From Acidobacteriota bacterium (GTDB lineage: Bacteria > Acidobacteriota > Blastocatellia > Pyrinomonadales > Pyrinomonadaceae): DNA of 49,482 nucleotides. Below, one piece after another: positions 25,660-32,776 of the stretch. The DNA is taken from positions 1 through 49,482 of the forward strand of contig JAEZIT010000001.1 in assembly GCA_023436495.1 (NCBI GenBank). Direction: 5' to 3'. How positions within the stretch are numbered: the stretch's first letter is position 1; the number at the start of each line of letters is the position of its first letter. Both the position numbers and the translations under genes were made by a program. The notes beneath the pieces are model-generated. The model worked only from the letters and a program-made list of their open reading frames with translations. It was not told the DNA's origin and did no database searches.

Positions 25660-27447
25660 TTACTGTCGGGCATGTTTCGGGGTCAGGTGATAGACGCGGA
25701 ACATCCCAAAATCCCGGGGCGCGCCGCGGTCGTACCAGCGGTCGACATTGGCGAAGCTGGGTTCGGCTTCGGCGGGGACGATCAGGTGATCGATGCCCGG
25801 GTTGGCGGCCTCGGCGGTGTTGAAGGCCTCGGAATAGGCCTTGTAGCGAGCGGCTTCCGAGTTAATTTCGCCCGGTGTTATCGGAGCGGACCCGGTGCCG
25901 AGTTCGGGCAAGGCGCGTTCGGATCCGAAAATCGCGGCGGTCACTTCGAAGTTGCCGCGCTGTATCGCGTCGGCGAGGTCCTTCTCCGTAAAGCCTGAAT
26001 AATAAAGGTATTGATAGAACAGACGGCGGTTTTCGTCGATGGAGACGCCGCCGGCGGAGGACGTGTGCGGGTTCCAGAGCGGACGGGCAGTCGATTCGGT
26101 TAGTACGTAGTCGGCAGTGACGAAATTGTTGGCGTGGACGACGGGTGTATGGTGCGTTTCGGAGCCGCCGGCGACGTATCGGATAGCATTTACCGAGCTG
26201 TCACGGATCTCGGCGGTGACCGCGCCGCGGCGCACGGAGCCAGTGGTTTCGACGAAGCCCCAGATGACAGCGAAGGTGCCAATAGTGACAAGAATCTTCG
26301 CGTTGTTGGTATGGCCGGGTGCGATTGTTCGCATCAGGCGATGTACCAACAGAACGATGCCCGCAAGCAGCAGATAATTCGCGATGAAGATCTCGTAATG
26401 AACGGGTTGGAGGGAATGGCCGGTAAGGATCTGCTGGTTGAGGAGAACAGCAGGCAAGAGCGCGAACGACATTCCGAAGATCGTGGGCGTGTCGGTATCG
26501 CCGGCATTACGGAGATGCAAGAACATGAACGCTATGAAGAGCATTATGCCGATAACGGCAATAGGCGACATTAAATACGGCGCGTGCGAGACGGTGAGGA
26601 GTTGAACGGCGTCGATGTTCGGCGCGCGGTTCGAGAGCATTGACCAATACGGAATGCCTGCCGCGACGCCGAATGCCAGAATGACGCCCGCGGCGGCCAG
26701 AGTGTTCTTCAGACGTTTGCGATCAGCGAAAGCGACTGTCACGGCCAGGCAAGCGAGCCAACCCGCGGCGGCGGTCCAGAGGTAGAAGTACGTAAAGATC
26801 AGAACGGCGAAGACCGAGCCGGCCGCGGCGGCGTATGCGGCGCACACACGCAAGCTCGTTGCCCGAACCGAACGCAGGGTAAATATCAGGAACAGAAAAA
26901 ATGCCGGAAAACCTACGCCGGGCTGGTAGCGGCGCATGAAAGGGAAGTAATCGATCAAGATCCGCCCGTCGATCATCGATCGCAGCTCACCCTGATAGGC
27001 GACGGCACAGCCGAGGCACAGCACGGCGAGCGTGCCGGCGGCCGCGAGGCGTGGATCGTCTGTTAATTCAGAGAGCAGAAAAAAAACGGCGAAGCCCGAG
27101 GCGGCGGCGATCAGCAAGATCAGTACGATGAACGCCGTTGAGGTTGAAACGCCCAATGCTCGAGCAGGTACGGCGATAAGATATGCGGGTACGAACTGGA
27201 TCGAATAGATCGATTCGTGCTCTTCGGTTTTCGCGACGAACGGATCGTATTTCCGAGGCTTGCCTTCGGCGATCGCGTTGACGTACGCCGAATAGGCGAC
27301 CTCGTCATAATTCGCGACGAAATACGCGCCCTGATAATTTTCGCCCTGCGCGGCCCATTGAGAGATCTGCGGATAAACGGCAAAAACCGCGAGAATGACC
27401 GCGGGTATCAGGGCATATTTCAGCCTGGAAATTAATTCGTTATTCAT
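25660..27447 (-). CDS. Polytopic membrane protein of GT-C-like topology
   Basis: The 595 residues contain about 11 hydrophobic helices over the first 390 residues, then an exported soluble domain of about 190 residues (GSETHHTPVVHANNF, DLADAIQRGNFEVTAAIFG). The first external loop contains NYDEVAYSAYVNAIAEG, an acidic motif in the position of the catalytic Asp/Glu of GT-C lipid-phosphosugar transferases. No defined family is recognised. It lies 33 bp upstream (in coordinates) of the ligase-like gene and is probably co-transcribed with it. Surface glycan assembly is the likely role by topology and context. Confidence 0.6.
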   Translation of the reverse strand: MNNELISRLKYALIPAVILAVFAVYPQISQWAAQGENYQGAYFVANYDEVAYSAYVNAIAEGKPRKYDPFVAKTEEHESIYSIQFVPAYLIAVPARALGVSTSTAFIVLILLIAAASGFAVFFLLSELTDDPRLAAAGTLAVLCLGCAVAYQGELRSMIDGRILIDYFPFMRRYQPGVGFPAFFLFLIFTLRSVRATSLRVCAAYAAAAGSVFAVLIFTYFYLWTAAAGWLACLAVTVAFADRKRLKNTLAAAGVILAFGVAAGIPYWSMLSNRAPNIDAVQLLTVSHAPYLMSPIAVIGIMLFIAFMFLHLRNAGDTDTPTIFGMSFALLPAVLLNQQILTGHSLQPVHYEIFIANYLLLAGIVLLVHRLMRTIAPGHTNNAKILVTIGTFAVIWGFVETTGSVRRGAVTAEIRDSSVNAIRYVAGGSETHHTPVVHANNFVTADYVLTESTARPLWNPHTSSAGGVSIDENRRLFYQYLYYSGFTEKDLADAIQRGNFEVTAAIFGSERALPELGTGSAPITPGEINSEAARYKAYSEAFNTAEAANPGIDHLIVPAEAEPSFANVDRWYDRGAPRDFGMFRVYHLTPKHARQ

Positions 27448-27480
27448 TGAAGAACCGGTGCGACTGAACTCTGCGATCGG

Positions 27481-29499
27481 TTAGGGCTTTAGCTTGGACA
27501 ACTGCTCGAACGGCAGCTTGATCCGCTCATCCGGGAATCTGATGTCGCGTTCCGAAACCACGGCGTAGATGGATTCCGCGGGCCGCAGGTCCATTATTGC
27601 GGCGTGGTCCTTTTGCTTGAAAGCAAGGTCCGAGGCGGCTCGCGGCCCGCGTGTTATAAGCGTCATCCAGGTATTTGCGGCGGCCGGGTCGAGCGAATAT
27701 GCCCTGCCGAATTGGCGTTCGGCTTCGGCGGCCTTGCCGTTATTTTTAAGCAGGACGGCATAGCGAGTCAACACGAACGGCGAACGCGGATACATTTCGG
27801 CCGCACGGGCCATGGTCGTTTCGGCAGCGATATCGTCGCCGGCAAGGCTCTGTGCGCTGGCGAGGTATGAAAAGTCGGCGGAGGTCGCAAGGCCAAGAGC
27901 GATCGCGGCGGACAGGCGATCGGATGCGGCCGCGTAATCGCCGTCGTTGAAAAGGCGCAATCCATGATCACGTAATGCATAGGCGTTCTCGGGATCGATG
28001 CGAATCGCAGTTTCGTAGCTCCGGGAGGCCGCGGACATGTCGGGGTCATAATTTGATTGCTGGGCGATTATGACGCTTGAAACCCGGACGGTGTTGAACG
28101 CCAGGAGCAGTAAACACGATGAGAGAGCGAAAGCGAAGCCCGGTGTCAGAGCTCGGCGGTGAGCCGGATCCGGTTTGACTGACCGCCCTGTTTCGGCGAG
28201 GTAATATTTCGAGCAGACGGCCAGCAAAAGGAAGAACACGAGGCCGTTCTGCACGATGCGGAACGAGTAGGATGTAACGAGGCCGCTGGCAAGGAATGCG
28301 GCGATACCCAGCAGGGCGGCGAAACGATACGGGGAGAATTTCGGCAGGCGAAATGCTCGATATGCCATCACCGAGATACCGAACAGAAACCACGAAAAGA
28401 TCAGGATGCCGACGATCCCGAGTTCGGCCGCGATCTGTAGGAATTCGTTGTGGGCGCGTTCGGGAATATTGCTTTCGGCTTGTGCAAGGTCGGGATCGTC
28501 CGGGTTCGCCTGCCCGTACCGCGCACGGAATCTATTGGTTTCGAACCCGAAATTGTCCGCTCCGACGCCTGCCATCGGGTGGGCCTTAAGCATTTCCAGG
28601 GAAAGCTTTGCCATAAGCACGCGGAACGAATTGCTGCCCTGCGTCACCGAATTTCCGGAAAGCCTGGAGGCTGTCGAAACGCCGTCGCCGGCGGACGCGG
28701 CGGGCAGGCTGAACAGGACGGCGGGAACTATCAGAAGCACAAATGCGGCAACGCAAAACCGGCGGCGATACATTCGCATACGGGGCACGGCGAATACCAC
28801 CGCGGCCGTAATGGCGAGAGACGCAGCAAATATCAGAAGGTTCATTCTGCCGAGCCCGCACAGGATAAGCAGCCACAGCAGTGCAAGTATTACGACGCCG
28901 ACGGCGAACCGTTTTGAACGAAAGCGGATGACGGCGAGCAGCACAAACGGGAAAACGGCGTTGACCTGTTCGCCGAATTTCGAAAAGACGATGCCGTTAT
29001 TTGTGGCGCCGCCGATCGATAGATAGGTCAGATATCCGGCGAGTGCAAATACGCCGAAAAACGCTAGGAAGACCGTTAAAAGCGAGAAAAGAGGCCGGTA
29101 CGTGCGGCCGGCCTCAAGAAGGCGGCGGACGCTGATGAAGAAAACGAGGTAAACCGACCAGAGTAGCGTGTGGTGCACGGCGGAACGCCACGAGACGGCC
29201 CAAAGTGCGGAGAGAGCGCTCCAGACGATAAATGCGGACATCGGAAGGACGACGAATTTTATCTCGTCAGACGACAGGACAGGCAGAGTGATGCGGTCGC
29301 GGAAGAGAAAGAAGCCGGCAATGAGGAAAAGAGACAGTGAGAGCGACACGACGAATTCGATCCGCCAGGGATGTATGAACGTGTCCCAGACAGGCGGGAC
29401 GGGGAAGATCAGCGCGAGCATCGCGGCGGCCCAGCCTATACAGAAGAGCGTGGCGGGATCGTTTAGGCTGATGAATTTTGTCGGGGTCATCTGCATCAT
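27481..29499 (-). CDS. O-antigen ligase family protein with C-terminal TPR repeats
   Basis: From the ATG at 29499 the product has 672 residues. A TTG at 29532 extends the frame, but it falls in the pilA terminator, so the internal ATGs (29499, 29496, 29490) are more likely. About 11-12 helices are seen, with the Wzy_C-type large periplasmic loop carrying ERAHNEFLQIAAELGIVG (the HN-x-x-L ligase motif). The C-terminal 170 residues contain TPR units (YETAIRIDPENAYALRDHG, FGRAYSLDPAAANTW). Directly behind pilA, this arrangement resembles pilin glycosyltransferases of the PilO/TfpO type, which are also ligase-like. Pilin glycosylation is therefore a good hypothesis. Confidence 0.8.
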   Translation of the reverse strand: MMQMTPTKFISLNDPATLFCIGWAAAMLALIFPVPPVWDTFIHPWRIEFVVSLSLSLFLIAGFFLFRDRITLPVLSSDEIKFVVLPMSAFIVWSALSALWAVSWRSAVHHTLLWSVYLVFFISVRRLLEAGRTYRPLFSLLTVFLAFFGVFALAGYLTYLSIGGATNNGIVFSKFGEQVNAVFPFVLLAVIRFRSKRFAVGVVILALLWLLILCGLGRMNLLIFAASLAITAAVVFAVPRMRMYRRRFCVAAFVLLIVPAVLFSLPAASAGDGVSTASRLSGNSVTQGSNSFRVLMAKLSLEMLKAHPMAGVGADNFGFETNRFRARYGQANPDDPDLAQAESNIPERAHNEFLQIAAELGIVGILIFSWFLFGISVMAYRAFRLPKFSPYRFAALLGIAAFLASGLVTSYSFRIVQNGLVFFLLLAVCSKYYLAETGRSVKPDPAHRRALTPGFAFALSSCLLLLAFNTVRVSSVIIAQQSNYDPDMSAASRSYETAIRIDPENAYALRDHGLRLFNDGDYAAASDRLSAAIALGLATSADFSYLASAQSLAGDDIAAETTMARAAEMYPRSPFVLTRYAVLLKNNGKAAEAERQFGRAYSLDPAAANTWMTLITRGPRAASDLAFKQKDHAAIMDLRPAESIYAVVSERDIRFPDERIKLPFEQLSKLKP

Positions 29500-29530
29500 C
29501 GGAAGGCGGCCGGAGAGTTTGGAGGGAAGC

Positions 29531-29566
29531 AAAAAAGGAAGCGATCGGTAAAGATCGCCTCCTTTT
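29531..29566 (-). terminator. Strong terminator directly behind pilA
   Basis: On the minus strand, a 14-bp stem with one G-T pair (29553-29566 with 29533-29546) and a 6-nt loop is followed by TTTTTT. It lies 24 bp after the pilA stop and would make pilA the dominant transcript, with limited readthrough to the ligase-like gene. Confidence 0.88.
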
Positions 29567-29589
29567 CAATGTTAGTCAACTTAAAGTAA

Positions 29590-30135
29590 TTAGTTGCCCA
29601 TGACGGTGCCGCCGCTGTAGGAAGCTCCGGTACCAGCCGATCCGCCGAGTGCCATCGTACCTGCACCACCCGTCGGGAGGGTTTCGGCACTGAGAACACC
29701 GTCGGTTGCGATAGCAAAGTTACGCGTTCCGGTAGCGGTGATACCCGTGTTTCCGGTCGGTTTTGCCATAGCGGCGAACGAAGCGGGGCTCGGGGTAGCG
29801 CCGATAACGGCATCATATTTGATCATGGTGAAACCATAGCCGCTCTTCTGCGACGGGTTAGCACCCAGGACTGCGTCGATCAAGCCAGCATTATGAAGCT
29901 GAGCAAAGCCGACCGCATCAGCGGTACCGTTGGTTCCGGCATAGGCGCCGTTACCAGATGTTGCCTGGTAGGTAGCCTGAGCACCGTGAACTGTACGAAG
30001 CGAAGAAACTGCCGAGCCTTCGTTGGCCGAGCGGCGTGCCGCCAGCAGGTTCGGGATAGCGATCGCAGCGATGATGCCGATGATCACGACAACGATCAAA
30101 AGTTCGATAAGAGAGAAACCTTTTTGATTTTTCAT
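29590..30135 (-). CDS. pilA: Type IVa major pilin (prepilin)
   Basis: The 181-residue prepilin has the class III signal MKNQKG, cleaved before the N-methylated Phe, then FSLIELLIVVVIIGIIAAIA with Glu at mature position 5. The long N-terminal helix continues to about residue 60 (LLAARRSANEGSAVSSLRTVHGAQATYQ). The C-terminal half is Gly/Ala/Thr-rich and contains no cysteine, so the usual disulfide-bounded D-region is absent. The sheet contains YGFTMIKYDA. Many Ser/Thr residues could accept glycans. AGGAG lies 14 bp before the start. It is preceded by a sigma-54 promoter and followed by a strong terminator. Confidence 0.92.
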   Translation of the reverse strand: MKNQKGFSLIELLIVVVIIGIIAAIAIPNLLAARRSANEGSAVSSLRTVHGAQATYQATSGNGAYAGTNGTADAVGFAQLHNAGLIDAVLGANPSQKSGYGFTMIKYDAVIGATPSPASFAAMAKPTGNTGITATGTRNFAIATDGVLSAETLPTGGAGTMALGGSAGTGASYSGGTVMGN

Positions 30136-30199
30136 TTCTAATTCACAATCTCCTAGTTTGTTTGAGTCTTTTTCTACCTTCCCAGGCGTGATGGCTAAT

Positions 30200-30215
30200 T
30201 ACAACATGCGTGCCA
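30200..30215 (-). promoter_or_regulatory. Putative sigma-54 promoter of pilA
   Basis: Minus-strand TGGCACGCATGTTGTA has a perfect -24 element, correct spacing, and a -12 element differing from TTGCA at one base. Predicted start about 30190, giving a 55-nt leader. pilA is sigma-54 dependent in Pseudomonas, Geobacter and Myxococcus through PilR, and pilR is the next gene upstream here. Confidence 0.75.
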
Positions 30216-30347
30216 AAGTCGGGCGGGATGGGGCGAAAATTTGTAAGTGGCTATAAGTACTGGGGTTGGCGTGTTGCGGCATCTCTGTTTGATCGTTTGG
30301 GCGGGTCGTGAAGGCCCGGAAAATTAACAGATTTTGGTAATCAGGGG

Positions 30348-30364
30348 ATGACAGAAATTGTCAT
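30348..30364. promoter_or_regulatory. Inverted repeat, possible PilR enhancer site
   Basis: ATGACA-GAAAT-TGTCAT is a perfect 6-bp inverted repeat, 133-149 bp upstream of the pilA sigma-54 promoter. Each arm contains TGTC, the core reported for PilR sites in Pseudomonas. The assignment is inference. Confidence 0.4.
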
Positions 30365-30368
30365 GTGC

Positions 30369-30411
30369 GGGGTTTGGGGAGTGGGGGAGTAGGGGAGGAA
30401 GGGAGTAGGGG
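30369..30411 (+). repeat. G-quadruplex motif upstream of pilA
   Basis: Six runs of three to five G residues (30369-30372, 30376-30379, 30383-30387, 30392-30395, 30401-30403, 30408-30411) are separated by loops of 3-5 nt. This satisfies the usual G4 pattern with room to spare. It is on the plus strand, antisense to pilA, about 235 bp from the pilA start codon. Confidence 0.8.
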
Positions 30412-30456
30412 AGTGGAGGAGAATTGTGGTCATGCTTGGTTTGGGTTTATAAATTG

Positions 30457-30605
30457 CCCCGAGCTTTAGCTCGGGGATCAGGGCGTTAGTATTGGCCGGG
30501 CTTTAGCCCAATTTGGCTGAAGCCGGAAGGATGAATGTTTTTTTGGCGTAGTTCGGCTAAAGCCGGGGAATTTGTTGGGCGGTGACCACGGGCTGAAGCC
30601 CGTGG
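30457..30605. repeat. Cluster of short palindromic repeats (GGCT..AGCC type)
   Basis: At least five small hairpins share the core GGCT-nn-AGCC or GGGC-TTTA-GCCC. The clearest are CCCCGAGC-TTTA-GCTCGGGG (30457-30476), a GGGC-TTTA-GCCC hairpin (30498-30509), CGGCT-AA-AGCCG (30554-30565), and CCACGGGCT-GA-AGCCCGTGG (30586-30605). They resemble REP-like intergenic palindromes dispersed in many genomes. Confidence 0.75.
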
Positions 30606-30674
30606 CAATTTATAAAGAGGAAGGCCGGTGGCAATTTGTGAGAGGAAAGCCCGGGGCGATCTAATTTCGATCGC

Positions 30675-30814
30675 GGTGAGTGATTCGCCCTTACTGCGTG
30701 CGGGCTTCGGCAATGGGAGCGGGCTTCGGCAATGGAAGAACCCACACGCTAACGCGAGGTGGTTCTGACTTGTGGCGAGTGTTTCGCCGTTGCTGCGTGC
30801 GGGCTTCGGCAAGG
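30675..30814 (+). repeat. Direct repeats with GCGGGCTTCGGCAA core
   Basis: A unit of about 41 bp at 30675-30716 recurs at 30774-30814 with some substitutions (both contain CTGCGTGCGGGCTTCGGCAA). A truncated 19-bp copy follows the first unit directly. The second copy leads into a CACGCAAAGACGCGGAGG stretch, another common dispersed motif. Confidence 0.7.
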
Positions 30815-30860
30815 TTTTCACGCAAAGACGCGGAGGACGCAAAGGAAGAGGAGGTTTGAT

Positions 30861-31081
30861 TTGAGTTCCGTTAGGAGCGGTCCGTTTGTAGTAATGGGTC
30901 GAGAACATATTTGAAGCTCCGTAGGAGCGGCCCGTTGGTTTGGGCGGTGTGGGAACGGGTCGCTCCTACGGAGCTTGGGTCATTAATTGGGCATGTCGTT
31001 CTACAAACGGGTCGCTCCTACGGAGCTAGGAATCATAGTTTGGTAGGCGGTTCTACAAACGGGACGCCTCTACGAGGCTAG
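30861..31081. repeat. Five interspersed repeats with AGCTCCGTAGGAGCG core
   Basis: Copies begin near 30861 and 30911 in plus orientation and near 30953, 30999 and 31051 in minus orientation. The shared sequence is GAGCTCCGTAGGAGCG followed by (G/A)CCCGTTTGTAGAA. The core is itself palindromic (GCTCC-GTA-GGAGC). The copies have diverged by a few bases each. Confidence 0.8.
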
Positions 31082-31184
31082 GGGAAATGTGATGTGGGCT
31101 GGGGAGTGTAACGCGGACCGGTGGTCGGCGGTGTTTGCGCAGAGGTTTGTTGGGACAATTTGCGGGCCGATGGGCTGCGGGGTT

Positions 31185-31286
31185 GGCGGACCAGCGGTCC
31201 GCCGTACAGCTGATGGCGGACCGGCGGTCTGCCGTACACTTGCGGGCGGACCGGCGGTCCGCTGTACATTTTGAGACGGACCAGCG
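31185..31286 (+). repeat. Tandem 30-bp repeat behind pilR
   Basis: Three full units and a partial fourth begin at 31185, 31215, 31245 and 31275. Each contains the palindrome GGCGGACC-R-GCGGTCCGCC followed by GTACA. The array ends 7 bp before the pilR stop codon and could end the pilR transcript as a series of hairpins. Confidence 0.85.
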
Positions 31287-31292
31287 TAGATG

Positions 31293-32687
31293 TTAATCGC
31301 CGTTTCGCATTTGGGCGGAGAGCGAGCGGATGTTGTGTTTGTCGAGCAGGTGGCGGAGGGAGCGGACCTGCATTTGGAGGAGGTCGGCGGCTTTGGTTTG
31401 GTTTCCGCCGGTCTTTCGGAGCGCTTCGAGAACGTATGTGCGTTCGAGCGAATCGAGATGGGCGGTCAGGTTTAGGCCGGTGTCCGGCAGGTCGAATTCC
31501 GCCTTGATCCGTTCCGGGTTGTAATTTGTGATGTGTTCGGGCAGGCGTTCGGGCTGGATCTCGTCACCGCGTTCGAGAGCGACGGCGCGTTCGATCGTGT
31601 GTTCGAGCTCGCGGACGTTGCCGTGCCACATATAGTTCTCAAGAAGCTGCATCGCCTTGTTCGAGATCGACAGCGGCCGGCCTGTCTGTTCGCAAAACTT
31701 TCCGATGAAATGGTTTACGAGCTCGGGGATGTCCTCGCGGCGTTCGCGAAGCGGCGGAAGGTGAATGGGGATGACCGAAATTCGATAAAAAAGGTCTTCG
31801 CGAAACGTGCCGTCCGCGGACATCTGTTTCAGGTCGCGGTTCGTGGCCGCGATGACACGAGTGTCTATGGGCGATTCATCGTGTGCACCGACCGGGCGGA
31901 CCTTTCGTTCCTGCAGCACGCGGAGGAGTTTTACCTGCATTGCCGGCGACATTTCGCCGATCTCGTCCAGGAAGATCGTTCCTTTGTTTGCGGCTTCGAA
32001 AAGGCCTTTGCGATTAGTATTCGCGCCCGTGAACGAACCTTTTATATAGCCGAATAGTTCGGATTCGAGCAGAGTTTCGGTGAACGCACCGCAATTTATG
32101 GAAATAAAGGGCTTTTCGGCACGCGGGCTGAGGTCGTGAATAGCGCGTGCGACGAGTTCCTTACCCGTGCCGCTTTCGCCGGTGACGAGCACGGTCGATT
32201 GGACCTCGGCGACGGTCTCGATCATCTGGAAAATGCCGGCCATCTTGGAGGAATTGCCGATGATGTTCTTGACGCTGCCGCGCTCACGCTGGGCGCGTTT
32301 GAAGGCGCGGTTCTCGTCGATCAGCGCCTGTTTTTCGAGCGTCTTTTTGACGATGAGCTTGAGTTCGTCAACATCGAATGGCTTCTGAATAAAATCGTCT
32401 GCGCCCAGTTTGAATGCTTCGCGGGCGGTTTCGACGGACGCGAATGCCGTCATCAGCACGACGCCGACGTCCGGAAGAGTTTCGCGGACGCTGCGGAGCA
32501 TTTCAATGCCGTCTATGTCCGGCATACGAACGTCTGAAATGATCAGGTCGGCCGGTTCGAGGCGGAGCATAGCAAGCGCTTCACGGCCGTTTCCGGCGGT
32601 TCGAATGGTATGGCCGTCGCCTTCAAATACAAGGCTCAGAAGCTGTCTGTAACTTTGTTCGTCGTCGACGATCAGTATGTTTGACAT
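31293..32687 (-). CDS. pilR: Sigma-54-dependent response regulator, PilR-like
   Basis: The 464 residues have a receiver domain (ILIVDDE at the start, phospho-Asp about 53 in IISDVRMPD), an AAA+ sigma-54 domain with Walker A GESGTGKE (about 168-175), a GSFTGA loop and Walker B IFLDEIGE, the R-finger region NVRELEHTIERA, and a Fis HTH (TGGNQTKAADLLQMQVRSLRHLLDKH). That HTH closely resembles PilR's. It lies 89 bp behind a PilS-like kinase and upstream of pilA on the same strand, the PilSR arrangement seen in Myxococcus and Pseudomonas. It should activate pilA from its sigma-54 promoter. Confidence 0.85.
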   Translation of the reverse strand: MSNILIVDDEQSYRQLLSLVFEGDGHTIRTAGNGREALAMLRLEPADLIISDVRMPDIDGIEMLRSVRETLPDVGVVLMTAFASVETAREAFKLGADDFIQKPFDVDELKLIVKKTLEKQALIDENRAFKRAQRERGSVKNIIGNSSKMAGIFQMIETVAEVQSTVLVTGESGTGKELVARAIHDLSPRAEKPFISINCGAFTETLLESELFGYIKGSFTGANTNRKGLFEAANKGTIFLDEIGEMSPAMQVKLLRVLQERKVRPVGAHDESPIDTRVIAATNRDLKQMSADGTFREDLFYRISVIPIHLPPLRERREDIPELVNHFIGKFCEQTGRPLSISNKAMQLLENYMWHGNVRELEHTIERAVALERGDEIQPERLPEHITNYNPERIKAEFDLPDTGLNLTAHLDSLERTYVLEALRKTGGNQTKAADLLQMQVRSLRHLLDKHNIRSLSAQMRNGD

Positions 32688-32776
32688 TAGAAAAACGAAT
32701 TAATGAACTTATTGAAGGCGCTCAGGGTGATGCGGCAGTGCCGCGTCTCTATTGTCACAGAAAACACTGTTAAAAT

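Noticed and set aside
31089..31507. Several plus-strand frames (61-78 residues) behind pilR
   Set aside because: They run through the 30-bp tandem array and antisense to pilR; repeat-derived openness.
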